From positions 384,672,760-384,736,759 of the forward strand of contig CM077116.1 in assembly GCA_039619475.1 (NCBI GenBank): a stretch of 64,000 nucleotides of DNA. The letters run 5' to 3'. The notes under the pieces were generated by a model, which saw nothing but the letters and a program-made list of their open reading frames with translations, was not told where the DNA came from and searched no databases. This DNA is from Icerya purchasi (lineage: Eukaryota > Arthropoda > Insecta > Hemiptera > Monophlebidae). Position 1 is the stretch's first letter. The number at the start of each line of letters is the position of its first letter. The position numbers were made by a program, and so were the translations under genes. Of this stretch, positions 51,137 through 61,254 are shown piece after piece.

Positions 51137-51277
51137 TCCATAAAAATATAATAAAAAAAAAAAAATAGTCAACATCATGTTGCAGCTTCAACTTTGTAAT
51201 AATAATAAATTTTCAAAATTTTGTCCGTTTTCTCACTTCCTCCACGATTAATTGCTACATTTTCTTTTTCGTTTTAG

Positions 51278-51357
51278 ATCCCAGAATTAAAATCGCCGGA
51301 TTAACTGAAGACGTAGCTACGGCGAAGCAGCGTGTAATGGCTGCCTTAGACACGAGG
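51278..51357 (+). CDS. BicC: Bicaudal-C, coding exon 4 (end of first KH-like domain)
   Basis: This 80-nt exon completes a split Asp codon and encodes residues 107-133, starting DPRIKIAGLTEDV and ending AALDTR. This is the last strand and helix of the first KH-like domain; the family reads D-P-x-I-K-(I/V)-x-G, then a helix, then A-(V/A)-L-D-T-(R/K). The acceptor follows a TTTTCGTTTTAG tract. The donor is GTTAGT, the only non-GTA donor among the seven exons but still GT. Exon phase is 1 in, 0 out, which keeps the frame with exons 3 and 5. Confidence 0.9.
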
Positions 51358-51719
51358 GTTAGTCAATTAATTAATTAACTAATAATAAACATCTCCATAA
51401 TTAACTTTAGCACGTGTGACCTCAATCTGCGCCGGCCTTTTTTAGGACAGCTAATTCTTTTATTCTTTAAGTGACTTTACCAGAACTATTCAAAAGTAGA
51501 AAACTGAACACCGTATTCATCTTTAGAACAGAAATAAAACTTTTAGGGATCGTTCGTTAGTAGTTTTAGAAATCTATTATACAATTCTATTTTTAAATTA
51601 GAACGATTCAGTACTATAGCGCTATAGCAATTGATGTAAATGATTAATGAAGAAAGAAAAGAAAATCAGGACAAATAATTTCATCCGCGTGTAAATGAAT
51701 CCTTTTTTTTTTGTTAAAT

Positions 51720-51760
51720 AATGATAATAGTAATAATAATAATCAAATCAAATCAAATCA

Positions 51761-51793
<33 letters not shown>

Positions 51794-51810
51794 CATTATT
51801 ATCATTATTA
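51720..51810. repeat. Compound (AAT)n / (ATCAA)n microsatellite
   Basis: AAT-type triplets, then AATCAAATCAAATCAAATCA (51743-51763), then ATT triplets. The ATCAA part matches, on the minus strand, the GATTT tail of the LINE at 53047-53060. Confidence 0.9.
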
Positions 51811-52139
51811 TGATGTTCCACGAATACGCTATATAACGTGAGTAGTGAAACAAAACAAATGAATATCAAATAATGAATGACGAAAATTACGAACGAAAAG
51901 CATACGATATAAATTAACAAAGTAAAAATTATGTACATATTATGGATCTTAAATGTAAATATAAGGTAAAAATGTTATTAGTAAGTTACAAAACTTACAG
52001 ATAAACTCCAATATGTTTAACAATGAACCGATTTCAAAGTATTAAATTAAAATGTATAAATGATAAATATGACACATATTATTAGAACTTGTTGTATCAA
52101 AATGCTTTATGAGATTTTTGCATCTTTTTTTTTTTTTTT

Positions 52140-52840
52140 TTAGTTTTTAAGGTTTTCTTTTAAACAGTCGGCTAATCTCTGTTATGGAATAGAGGATCCA
52201 ATGTAAGCCGTCAGTATCATAGGATGCGATATTTAGTAAAATTTGGTATTCCTCTGCCACAACTTTTCTAGTTTCATCACATCCTTAAATAAGAATTTAA
52301 ACATACTTATTCTTCAGAAATTTTACGCGCAAATCAGTATTACTATTTGCATTAATAAATTTAGATATCTTATTTTGTAAAGTATCTAGAGTTCTTCTGC
52401 ATTATACTTTGCTATATTCCCTCGGTGCATTAATCCATAAGTAAGAACCGGTTGGTTGAAAGACTAATGATATAGCCGATATAAGTGATTCCCTGTAAAA
52501 GATTCCCCCAGGAAACAAAAAATATAATTTAACTTTCTTCATTTTATTCTAAAAAGCGAATATGTTTATTCCAGGCCAAACTGCAATCTAATTTTAAACC
52601 CAAATATCTAATATCATAGGCTCTCTATATACATATATCATTATCATAATCTTTACTTCATCCCACTGATACTATGGTGAATTACCATATACCATGAATT
52701 TTGTTTTCTTTCTATTATTATTAAACCAATTAAGTAATACATTTACCTGATTTTGTACCTATTGTTGTAAAATGTTAATATAACGTAAACTCGTAGTAAC
52801 AGACACAGTATCATCAGCACAAGTAAAATAATAAAATAAT
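52140..52840 (-). pseudogene. LINE reverse transcriptase relic (ADD box to thumb)
   Basis: On the minus strand, across several frameshifts, one can read FTCADDTVSVTTS, the catalytic ADD box; then VNVLLNWFNNNR, KTKFMVYG, a YLGLKLD-like strand followed by AWNKHI, and further on NKISKFINANSNTDLRVKFL. This is the palm-to-thumb part of a Jockey/I/CR1-like reverse transcriptase. Stops and shifts are frequent, so the element is dead. The I-like fragment at 53045-53890 lies directly upstream on the same strand, but domain order (RT should precede RNase H) shows they are not one uninterrupted copy. Confidence 0.75.
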
Positions 52841-53044
52841 GATCATAATGATAATGATAATAATAATAATAACAATAACAATAATAATAATCTAAACTAT
52901 GAAAAACTAATAGCCGATATTCAGAAAGCAGTTGCCATAGATTCCACTCATATATGCAGAATGTTTAAAGAAACATAGTGTACTTCTCCCTGGTTCATGT
53001 CCGAGAAGCTATAACTTAAACCTGCGAAAAGCGGAGAAGAAGAT

Positions 53045-53893
53045 AATCAAATCAAATCTTTTATTTTTTTTTAAATTATGGGCACGTCAGCACAGGACCG
53101 TTACCCAACACAAAAAATTAGAAGAATAGAAAGACATATAGAACGACGGGTTATATCAAGAAACGATTAGAGACAGAAGAAATGAAGGCGGCTAACAAAG
53201 GAACAACAGAAGGAGATGGAAAAGCGAGAATGTAAAGGGCACTGTAAGGAGTAGGGAGGCCAAGGCTAAGCAAACTGGAATAAAAGATCGCGCGTTCTGT
53301 AGAAATGAAGGAACATTCGAATAGTATGTGGTTTGCATCACACGTGACATTTAAGGTAGGAGAATGAAAGGAACACAAAGGAAATTGAACAAGAGCAAAG
53401 CGGAAACAAGAAGCCGGAAGCAGACTATGATTAAAACGAAGGCGAACTATGGAAGTAGTGACAGAACGGCTGATACTGGGAAAATTGTTAAACCAAGGAG
53501 AAACGGATGGAGAAGGCTGTAAGACAAGGTAAAAAGAGTCAGGGTTGGAAAAAAATGGCGGATAGGGATCAGTCCAAAAGTCACGGTGAGAACGAAAAGA
53601 GAGAGAGTAAAAACTTTGGGAAGGAAATCTACCTATGAAACGACCATTTACTGCGGCCGAGCATGCTAATGAGTCAGCAAGATCGTTACCAGCTATACTA
53701 CAGTGGCCAGGAATCCAAAGCAGGTCAATATGGATAGAACGGGAATCTAATAAATTGAAAATCAAGGAACGAATATAAAGAATAATAGAACAGGAAGAGG
53801 ATTCAGGGAAAGTAGACGCGATAGCTACTAAAACGCTCGTCGAGTCGGAGCATAGAAGGAAATTCTCTAAATTGGAAGTTGAAGATATAATCA
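53045..53893 (-). pseudogene. I-like LINE 3' part: RNase H and C-terminal domain, 5'-truncated
   Basis: A single open frame of 247 codons on the minus strand (53894-53151) starts inside RNase H (LCSDSTSVLVAIAS, then LLWIPGHCSIAGNDLADSLA, with conserved Asp, His and Asp residues). It ends with a C-terminal Cys/His region (LRFNHSLLPASCFRFALVQF, CDANHILFEC). A 3' UTR ends GTGCTGACGTGCCCATAATT and a GATTTGATTT tail at 53047-53060. RNase H within a LINE is typical of the I group. The uninterrupted frame suggests a young insertion; it is 5'-truncated at about 53890 at another GATTT repeat, so it cannot transpose by itself. Confidence 0.88.
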
Positions 53894-55027
53894 AATCAAA
53901 TCAAATAACTTTAAATAATAATAATAATAACAATAGAGGGGAAAAAAAGTTGAATGCGATTTTAAGTCTGTAATATATATATTTAGGGTTTCCCACAATT
54001 TAGCCAAGATTTGACGTTAAGAAAAAATAAATAAAAGCAGGTTTTTCAAGATGTGTTTTGAACACTGATGGGACAAGTGGAATATCGTGTTTTCAGTGTT
54101 GGTCATACTGTCGCCCCTTAATCAAATTTTGAGCAACCTTTCCGCACGGCTGTAGCTCACCTTCCCCAATAATTCATCCAACGTAACAAGCGTAAGTTAG
54201 GCAGTTACTAATCGTTGGTGAAAGTGCAAGATTTTACATAATGTTCGAATAAAGTAGAGAGTTAGATTTTCAGAACAAAACAGTTGCTGCTTGCATGGAC
54301 TGCGGTAAACTACATGTAAAAAACGAAAAAAAACTCCGTCACAACGTTGTAGCAGCTTTTTATAATTGCCGGTTTATTTCCGAAAAAATATGGCCGGAAG
54401 ATTTCGTAATAAAATTAAAATATTTTTTCATCTTTTATTTTTAAAAAAATATTTAATTTCAAATATTGCCTATATTATGCAAAACATCGTTATGTAAAGT
54501 TGAAATTACTTATTATTAGACTTTTGAAATGCAACGATAACTTTTCATTCCAAGAAACATCAAAATCAGCTCTATCTTCAACATTCAAAACTAACAGTTT
54601 AATTATCACTCAGGAGATGGCGCGTCTGTGTACGGTTTTCAACTGGCATTATTATCGTCGTCGTGTTTGTTAAAATTATTCTGAATATCGAGATTATATG
54701 GTCCGTCTAAAATCGGTATCGATGAAAAAAGAAATGCCACTGCAAAATTCTATGTCGGATAAAACCGTACTCGGTTTATTTTTAAAGTACGGTCTACGTT
54801 TTGCACATTTCTGTCTTCTGAACGAAAACAATTATATATAACGATGCGTATTTTTAATCAACTAAAAAAAAAGCAAAAACATTCCCAAATAGTCACTTTT
54901 CTTACGTTAACGTAAAAGATCAAAAGTGAAAGGCATTTTTTGGTTCTTCGCGCCACAAATCCTATTCATAGACTGTTAAAAAAAAATTTTTGCGACATAC
55001 TTAAACGTGATAAAATATAATTTACAG

Positions 55028-55240
55028 AGTAACAGAGCAACTATGAAACTAGACATTAGTTACACCGATCATTCGCATATCATAGGCAAAGGAGGCCTAC
55101 GCATAAAACGAGTTATGGAGGAAACCAACTGCCACATACACTTCCCGGATTCGAATCGAAATAATCAAGAAGAGAAAAGTAATCAAGTGTCCATCGCTGG
55201 AGAAATATCCGCCATCGAAAAAGCCAGAGCTCGATTACGC
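55028..55240 (+). CDS. BicC: Bicaudal-C, coding exon 5 (KH domain with intact GXXG loop)
   Basis: This 213-nt exon encodes 71 residues (134-204). It begins SNRATMKLDISYTDHSHIIG and contains the complete RNA-contacting loop GKGG followed by an amphipathic helix, then HIHFPDSNRNNQEEKSNQVSIAG, among the best conserved stretches in BicC proteins. It is the only segment in the window with a canonical GXXG loop, so it is probably the main RNA-binding KH domain encoded here (inference). The acceptor is ...TAATTTACAG and the donor is GTAAGT; phase is 0 in, 0 out. The exon is one complete domain flanked by introns of 3.7 kb and 449 bp. Confidence 0.95.
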
Positions 55241-55689
55241 GTAAGTTATCGAAATTTGTTATTTACAATAGTAAAGAAATAAAAGAATAGATATAAATAT
55301 CTTGTGTAAGCATGTTTACTCGAAGATGGGGTTATACTGTTAATCTCTTTGAGTTAAGTCGCGATCATCTCTTTTTTAAATTTAAAGCTATCTGAAAAGA
55401 CCTAGTACAGAGGATAAAGTGCGTTGAAAAATATAAACGTACGTACAAAAGATGTACCAGCGCGCAACAGAAAACAACTCCCTGAATAATTCCACCCCAA
55501 ACTGGCACACTTGTGCATAATAAAAACGGCTTTTAATCGGGTGTTATTCTTCCCACCTTTTTTTTTCGGAAAATTTTCTCCGGGTTAATGTATTTAGATT
55601 TAAAAGCGAGCTTTCAGGGGGAAAATCTTTTATTATCGCGGTTAATTTGACACCTTTTTTTTTTTTTTTGTTCTTAAATGTTCTGCCAG
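55241..55689 (+). other. BicC: BicC intron 5
   Basis: At 449 bp this is the shortest intron in the gene portion seen. It runs from GTAAGT to a T-rich tract ending TGCCAG and contains no repeat. Confidence 0.88.
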
Positions 55690-55929
55690 GAATTAACTCC
55701 ACTAATATTTTGCTTCGAGCTGCCGAACGTTGGAACTATGCAAAATTTCCCAGAGTTAACTTCGCCATTCATTGTATCGATACAAGAGACGTATAACGTT
55801 CAGGTAATGTTTCGAAACAGATCCAAACTGCACTCCACCTTGGTAATGGTTAAAGGATGCGAATGGGAAGTAACTCAAGTAAAGGAGGCCACTATGCACC
55901 TGATCAAGCACATGTGCGACATATTCGCC
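55690..55929 (+). CDS. BicC: Bicaudal-C, coding exon 6 (KH-like domain without GXXG)
   Basis: This 240-nt exon encodes 80 residues (205-284) starting ELTPLIFCFELPNVG, the BicC-type KH-like segment that follows the GKGG domain (family pattern R-E-L-x-P-L-x-x-x-F-E-L-P). It ends KHMCDIFA at a GTAAGT donor. No GXXG loop is present, so a role in packing or dimer formation rather than direct RNA binding is more likely (family knowledge plus inference). The acceptor is ATGTTCTGCCAG. An ATG at 55678 lies in frame upstream but sits inside the intron's pyrimidine tract and is not a start. Phase is 0 in, 0 out. Confidence 0.94.
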
Positions 55930-56505
55930 GTAAGTATCCTACTTTTTTAAGTACTTTTGTAAAATCGGCCTTTATGTAATTCAATATGCGTACACATTAA
56001 GAGGGACAACATTAACAGCAAAGAAAATACATTTTAAATCGAAAGACGAAACTGCATAAAATTACTTCGTTACGTTGACGCTACCTTAAAAAGTGATTCT
56101 GAATCTGAGGAATCTGCAGTAATCGAGACATTTGGAAAATCCCCGATGTTTTTATAAAACTATACGAAACACAATTCAATAGATTTATTATTCGACTTCG
56201 TTTCTCTGTCTATTTTATCTCAAGGAACCTACCAGCGCAGTTATGTCAGCTCCCGTTTCAAAAAATCCTAAAACTCTGGATTCCGTCCATTGGATCCGTT
56301 ATATTTCCGTTAGTTTATTAAAACGACTACTTCTACATAACCGAAATATTTCATATTTCCTTTTCTGTGAGATTTCTTAAACAATTTAACTTTCCAGCAA
56401 GAATTTCATCATCAACTTAGACTAATGCACCTAAATCTTGAAAAGCTTCTTTTTCTTCCTTTTGTAAGTGTTCCCATCGGTGGTTAATATTTTTAATCTG
56501 ATAAC

Positions 56506-58011
56506 CAGGGGCGGCTCGTTCTAGGGGGCTCAAGGGCGCGAGCCTCCCTGTGTGTTTTCAAAAAATACATAATATTTAATTACTTCAAGAAAAAAAATCA
56601 GTGTTACGAATTTTTTATTTCAAAATAATTTTTTTTGCAAGAGTGCATTTTAAAAATAATTGCAAAATAAGCATTTTGCGCGATTTGTTAAACGAACAGC
56701 TGAAACATCCGATAACAGTTGTCGGGTTCATGCTTACTGCGCTGGAACTGTACGATCCACTCGTAGTGTAGTATACTGTCAAGGTCGTTAACAGCTGATT
56801 TTTTGATCACATGATATTAACAACCAATAATACAGTACGTGGGCTCAGAATATTTGAGCCTCCAAGCCGCATATAAAATACACACGAAAAACGAATAAAG
56901 CCGAAGTTTCCCGAGCGTAACTTAAAGGCGTCTGAGGGCTCTCGAAAAGTGAGCCCTCGTCAATTTTACACGTGATTATAGCCGGTTTTAACATTACATC
57001 CGCGTCGCGCGCTGCATCGTCCGTTTATCCGGTGAAGCACACTGTTTTAATTTGCTACCTTTTTTTGTTCTATTTCTATCCTTGCTTTTCTTCTTTAAAT
57101 AATACATTTTGTGATCTGGATTTTGTTACTTTTGAATGTAAGAAGCACTGCTTTTTGTCGACACTTGCTTTACACGATGATTTTTCAAACGTTCAACATT
57201 TTAGAAACTGAATTAGATAAATTAATTGGAGGGACTAACCTTTTAAGCTAATTACTTAAACTTACGATGGAGCATAATGAGCGATTCTACAAATGACGTA
57301 TAGGCGAAGATAAAACAAAAATATAAATACTGACTGTCATTTTATTCATTGTTACGCGCACCAGTTGAATTTAATTATGCAAAAAGCAACAAGCCAGGAT
57401 TCTAGAATTAAAATCTTTTTTTCAAATTTGTCCGCTGTAGCAAGCTTTTTTTCAAATTCTGCTCATAGATGTGATCTACTGCAAGAAATTGTAAATCGGA
57501 AATTACCTAGAATACACGTTGGAACTATAATACGCGTACAGTGAATATTGTTTTCGAAAATCGAGAAAAATTAATAGAATATTTCGAAGAACTAAAAGAA
57601 AAATGTAATAAAAATATTACATGCAAGGAGCATATATAGTTTACGAAGAACCTTAGAAGACCAGGATTTTATATTTTGGCTTACCTTATTTCACAAAATT
57701 ATGCCACATGTAATTTTTTTTTTTTTTTTTTTTTTTTTGTGGACACGTCAACAGTGAAACTTACTTAACGCAAAGGATTGTACATTATATAAGGAAAAGA
57801 TTAGAAAATATTATTTAATAAATTTCAATCTAAATACAAAATGCATTCACATCTTTTTTTTAATTAAATCAGAACTTGAATGCATTAAACCAGTTTTATT
57901 TAGTTTAAAATGTAGACAAAAAAGCAAGATAAGTTTATGTCACTACACTTTTTAAATTATTGTCATTTTACATTAGAGCCCCCCAGATTTACTTGTCACG
58001 AGCCGCCACTG
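56506..58011. mobile_element. hAT transposon, 1.5 kb, perfect 8-bp target duplication
   Basis: The left end CAGGGGCGGCTCGTTCTAGG and the reverse complement of the right end, CAGTGGCGGCTCGTGAC, are imperfect terminal inverted repeats. Identical octamers CTGATAAC flank it (56498-56505 and 58012-58019). The interior carries a worn coding remnant at about 57480-57600: shifted frames give EIVNRKLPRI and RWNYNTRTVNIVFENREKLI, the style of hAT transposase just before its C-terminal dimerisation region (inference). It is too degraded to make a transposase. A minus-strand retroelement tail has inserted at 57717. Confidence 0.88.
57717..57790 (-). mobile_element. Retroelement 3'-end fragment with poly-A tail
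   Basis: A run of about 22 T bases followed by GTGGACACGTCAACAGTG reads on the minus strand as CACTGTTGACGTGTCCAC plus poly-A. The end resembles those of the SINE at 50474 (GTTGACGAGCCC) and the LINE at 53045 (GCTGACGTGCCC). It is inserted within the hAT element. The 5' limit is unclear. Confidence 0.55.
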
Positions 58012-58215
58012 CTGATAACACAATACTATTCGAGATTTTCATTTTTAATTCCAAATTGTTGCGTAATTCAAACAATATTATTATTATGTTAGTAGCCCTC
58101 TGGGAGGGAGAGTCCGAATATGATTCGATTAAAATTAAAAAGCAGTTAGGTAGCCGCGGTAATCATGCTATCATTTAACAGTCCAGAAGAATCGGCTAAT
58201 TTTATATTATTTCAG

Positions 58216-58434
58216 AATCAAGTGATGGTGCAAGTAATGATGGAAATATCTCCTCAGTATCACGGACTAGTTCTCGGCGCCAGTCAACAAAATCTGAAAA
58301 CTATTATGCAACAAACGGGAGTTCAAGTTATGTTTCCAGATGCGAACGATCCAAACACACCGTCATTGAAGAAAAGTAGCGTTACAATTACTGGCGCGAT
58401 ACATAATGTGTATCTGGCTCGACAAATGTTATTG
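58216..58434 (+). CDS. BicC: Bicaudal-C, coding exon 7 (KH domain with altered GXXG loop)
   Basis: This 219-nt exon encodes 73 residues (285-357) from NQVMVQVMMEISPQYHGL to YLARQMLL. The order is that of the next BicC KH domain: E-I-S-P-Q-Y-H, loop, (L/I)-x-x-I-M-x-x-T, (I/V)-x-F-P-D, K-K-S-x-V-T-I-(T/S)-G, Y-L-A-R-Q. The loop reads GASQ, not GXXG. The acceptor is ATTATTTCAG and the donor is GTATGT. The family continues with a conserved hydrophobic strand after Y-L-A-R-Q-x-L; no exon encoding it was found in 58435-64000, so the gene is cut by the window edge. The C-terminal SAM domain must lie further right. Confidence 0.94.
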
Positions 58435-58452
58435 GTATGTTTATTACATCAT

Positions 58453-58846
58453 ATATATATATATATATGTATATAAACTCGGCCATTTTAGCCTCACAAA
58501 GAGCTGTGCCCCTTGACCCCTCTTGCTTTCATTTCTGTCTCTTTCTCTTCTATACTTTGTATAAAACGATCAAAATTTACAATGTAATTCTTACTGGCAT
58601 CAACGCAAAAAAAATAACTTAATCACAAAAATCCTATCCTAACATTTAACTTTCATTATATAAAATTAAGACACTTTTTCGTTACATTTTTCGTTACATA
58701 TTTCGTTACATCAAATTGTGACATTTTTAAAATTACAATCACAAAAATCCTATAAAATATAACAAACGTTACATAAAATTGGGACTTTTTCTAATGGAGG
58801 GTAGCCTAAGAATTACGTTGTAATTAATATATATATATATGTATGT
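58453..58846 (+). mobile_element. TA-flanked interspersed repeat, family T copy 3
   Basis: This is a near full-length copy. It starts in a TA run, then AAACTCGGCCATTTTAGCC, AAAGAGCTGTGCCCCTTGAC, internal TTTACAATGTAATTCTTA, two related ACAAAAATCCTAT units, and ends GTAGCCTAAGAATTACGTTG with TAATTAATA into another TA run. It begins about 20 bp after the donor of BicC exon 7. Confidence 0.88.
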
Positions 58847-60488
58847 ATGTATGTATATGTGTATTCGTTTTAATATTTTGCCTTTTTTATATTATCTTTA
58901 ATATAGCCGTTAAATACTCGGCACTTTGCAAGTCCAATATCCTTAGTAGGCTACGATAATGAATCAAAAGGAAGACTGAAATTTATTCACAACTATTTCT
59001 AACCATACCAAAGATGCATTTTTTTTTTCGAAAAAACGACTCAGTTATTTAATCTTTCTTTTATTCTTTTATACATTTGGAAATTTTCAGTAAGTATATC
59101 GTTCTAATAGCAAAAGATTTCATTTGTGTATCTATGCGATTCTACTTACAGAAAATATAAAATAAAAATCATTTATGAACACTCGACCGATGAAAATAAT
59201 CGTAACAGATTCGATTCGAAGGGCGAAAACAATTCTTGTAATAATCGTGCAACTCATTTAAATCTTATCATTGCAATCGAGCGTTTAGGAAATATACGTT
59301 GCTAAATTTTTATTTTTATAATTTCGCTACCCTTCTTTAATAGCAAAAAAAAATTTTTAACCCCTAACTGGCACACTTCATATAACATGTGAGAGCGTTT
59401 CGTATTCCACCGTTAAAAAACTTTATTGCGAAGCGGCTATTGACTTTTTCTACTTAAAAAAAAATCTCTGATGATTTTTAAGAGTTGTTTTAAAAGACAG
59501 AATGGGTGTACATTTATGAAAAATTTATATTTAGTATTAGAAAAAAATTGCTGAACTTTGAAAAAATGACCATTATCACCCAAGAAGTCATAGCTTTTTA
59601 ATTTTTTAATATTAAGAGCTAAACATTGAATGGGATACTCTTGAAGTATATATCTTTAAGGAAAAGAAACGATTTATTTATTTTTTATTTTGAAATGAAC
59701 CATTTTCACAAAAAAAAAAAAAAATCGACATTGTTTATTCATCATGTATAATGAATTGTTTAATATTTTATATTATCAAATGTTATTACAAATGATAAAT
59801 GATCAAATATTAAAATGATAGTTAAAATGTGCAATACATAAGAGAATTAAAACCCAACGCAGGTACAGCAAAAATATAATCGGCGTTCATCGCAAATTGT
59901 TATTTCACAATTAGAGCACGCTTCGATCGTTTTTTTTTCTCTTCTCTATCAGAGCAAAAGTCACACCTCTGCCTCGACGTTAAACGCATCGTTTAATATT
60001 CATCTTTTTGAATATCTATCTTCAGTATTGAAGCGAGCTCAGTTTTAATCATTTTTCAAGACACGTGTTTACCGTGAATTTTTCAGTACTATTGTTTACT
60101 TACAGCTTGCACTTCAGAAGAATTCTAACGTTGACTTTAGTCCGAATACCATAGAAAATACGCATCGGCCACATCTGTTCGTCCTTCAAGTGACTGTATA
60201 CTAGTGGCACAGTTGATCCAAAGTAGCTGTGCCTCCTTCCGTTTTGTTATAACGCAGGATGATATTCGATTTATCATTTGTTATTCCTGTAGTATGTAAA
60301 TATGAAGAAGCTACGGGTACAATTTTTTTTTGCTTTTCGGTGTAGATGACAGTAGTGTCAAATTCGGCTCATGATAGGACTCCAAAAAATTTACACCAAC
60401 CAGAATGTTTTCCTTCTGTTTTTTTCTTCGCAATAACGCTAAAACACGGTCAACAAGAGCTTTCAAAAAAAATCGGATGAATAATCGT

Positions 60489-60696
60489 AGCTGCCACACT
60501 GGGGTTTCTGACAGCATCACTCTGCCTCGCACGTCTGTCAAAGCTACACACCAGCGCTTTCAACGTCTGCTTTGTGCTCGAGAGATAAGGAGTGTCCTCC
60601 AACTAACGACAGATGTCGCCACAAGTAAAAATTTCTACTGGTGATTTAAATTCGATTTATTTCGACCGGAGTGAAACTAACCCCAGTGTGGCAGCT
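60489..60696. mobile_element. Possible 208-bp element with perfect 18-bp terminal inverted repeats
   Basis: AGCTGCCACACTGGGGTT (60489-60506) and AACCCCAGTGTGGCAGCT (60679-60696) are perfect inverted repeats 172 bp apart. An 18-bp perfect pair so close together is unlikely by chance. No target duplication is obvious, so a MITE or a structured RNA are both possible. Confidence 0.6.
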
Positions 60697-60738
60697 GATG
60701 GTTAAGAAACATGTGAAAAGATTATTTAAAAAAAAAAT

Positions 60739-61254
60739 ATATATATGTGACGTTCGCCGAGAAAAGGGATCTGTGTTGCGGAAAGTAGTTTTTGAGAAAA
60801 AATCGTTTAAAGTTTGCGTGGAGTAATACTACCATAATATACTACTGCATCGCGCATGCCCGTATGTAACGGGCTGCCAACTCAATACAGCATCTCGTTG
60901 CCAAATTGAAGACGCGGCCGTTCTTCAGCTTCCTCTGCGCTTAGCCCAGATAAATTAGAATTTGGTTGTTCAAACGTTATGAAAATTTTGAAGAAGTTGT
61001 TAATCGATCCAGCCATAAAAAATTAAATGTTGCTGCGAACGTGAACATTTTTTTAAAATTTTTAATGTTTTTCTACTTTTTTTCAATTTTCTTCAGTCAG
61101 TTTTGTACGCTTTAAGATATTAAATAAACATCTGCGAAAAAAACTACATATTCCACCCTATTCTACACACTTTCAAGTATCAGAATCCATGTTTAACTCA
61201 AAACCCATATTTTCGCACCACAGGTTCCTTTTCTCGGCGAACGTCACATATATA
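60739..61254. mobile_element. Terminal-inverted-repeat element, about 515 bp
   Basis: The left end reads ATATATGTGACGTTCGCCGA, then GAAAAGGGATCTGTGTTG. The right end (61217-61254) is its reverse complement with two or three differences (CACCACAGGTTCC, TTTTCTCGGCGAACGTCACA, then TATA). The inverted repeats are about 38 bp long. Both ends abut TA repeats, as expected of a TA-targeting DNA transposon (inference). The interior has no transposase frame. Confidence 0.85.

Larger units (their letters stand above)
44427..51277 (+). other. BicC: BicC intron 3
   Basis: This 6.9-kb intron contains a tandem repeat array (45400-46340), a TA microsatellite, a hAT-type MITE (47680-48038), a plus-strand LINE relic (48550-50410), a minus-strand SINE (50474-50625) and a copy of repeat R (50940-51136). 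Nothing in 44427-45395 or 46400-47675 suggests a gene. Confidence 0.85.
51358..55027 (+). other. BicC: BicC intron 4
   Basis: This 3.7-kb intron holds an ATT/ATCAA microsatellite (51720-51810) and two minus-strand LINE relics. The stretch 53940-55027 just upstream of exon 5 shows no repeat or gene. Confidence 0.85.
55930..58215 (+). other. BicC: BicC intron 6
   Basis: This 2.3-kb intron consists largely of the hAT element at 56506-58011. Without it and one target copy the intron would be about 770 bp. The acceptor is TTATATTATTTCAG. Confidence 0.88.

Noticed and set aside
60311..60644. Opposing open frames of 76 and 79 aa
   Set aside because: No family resemblance; each is the shadow of the other, near an inverted-repeat element inside an intron.
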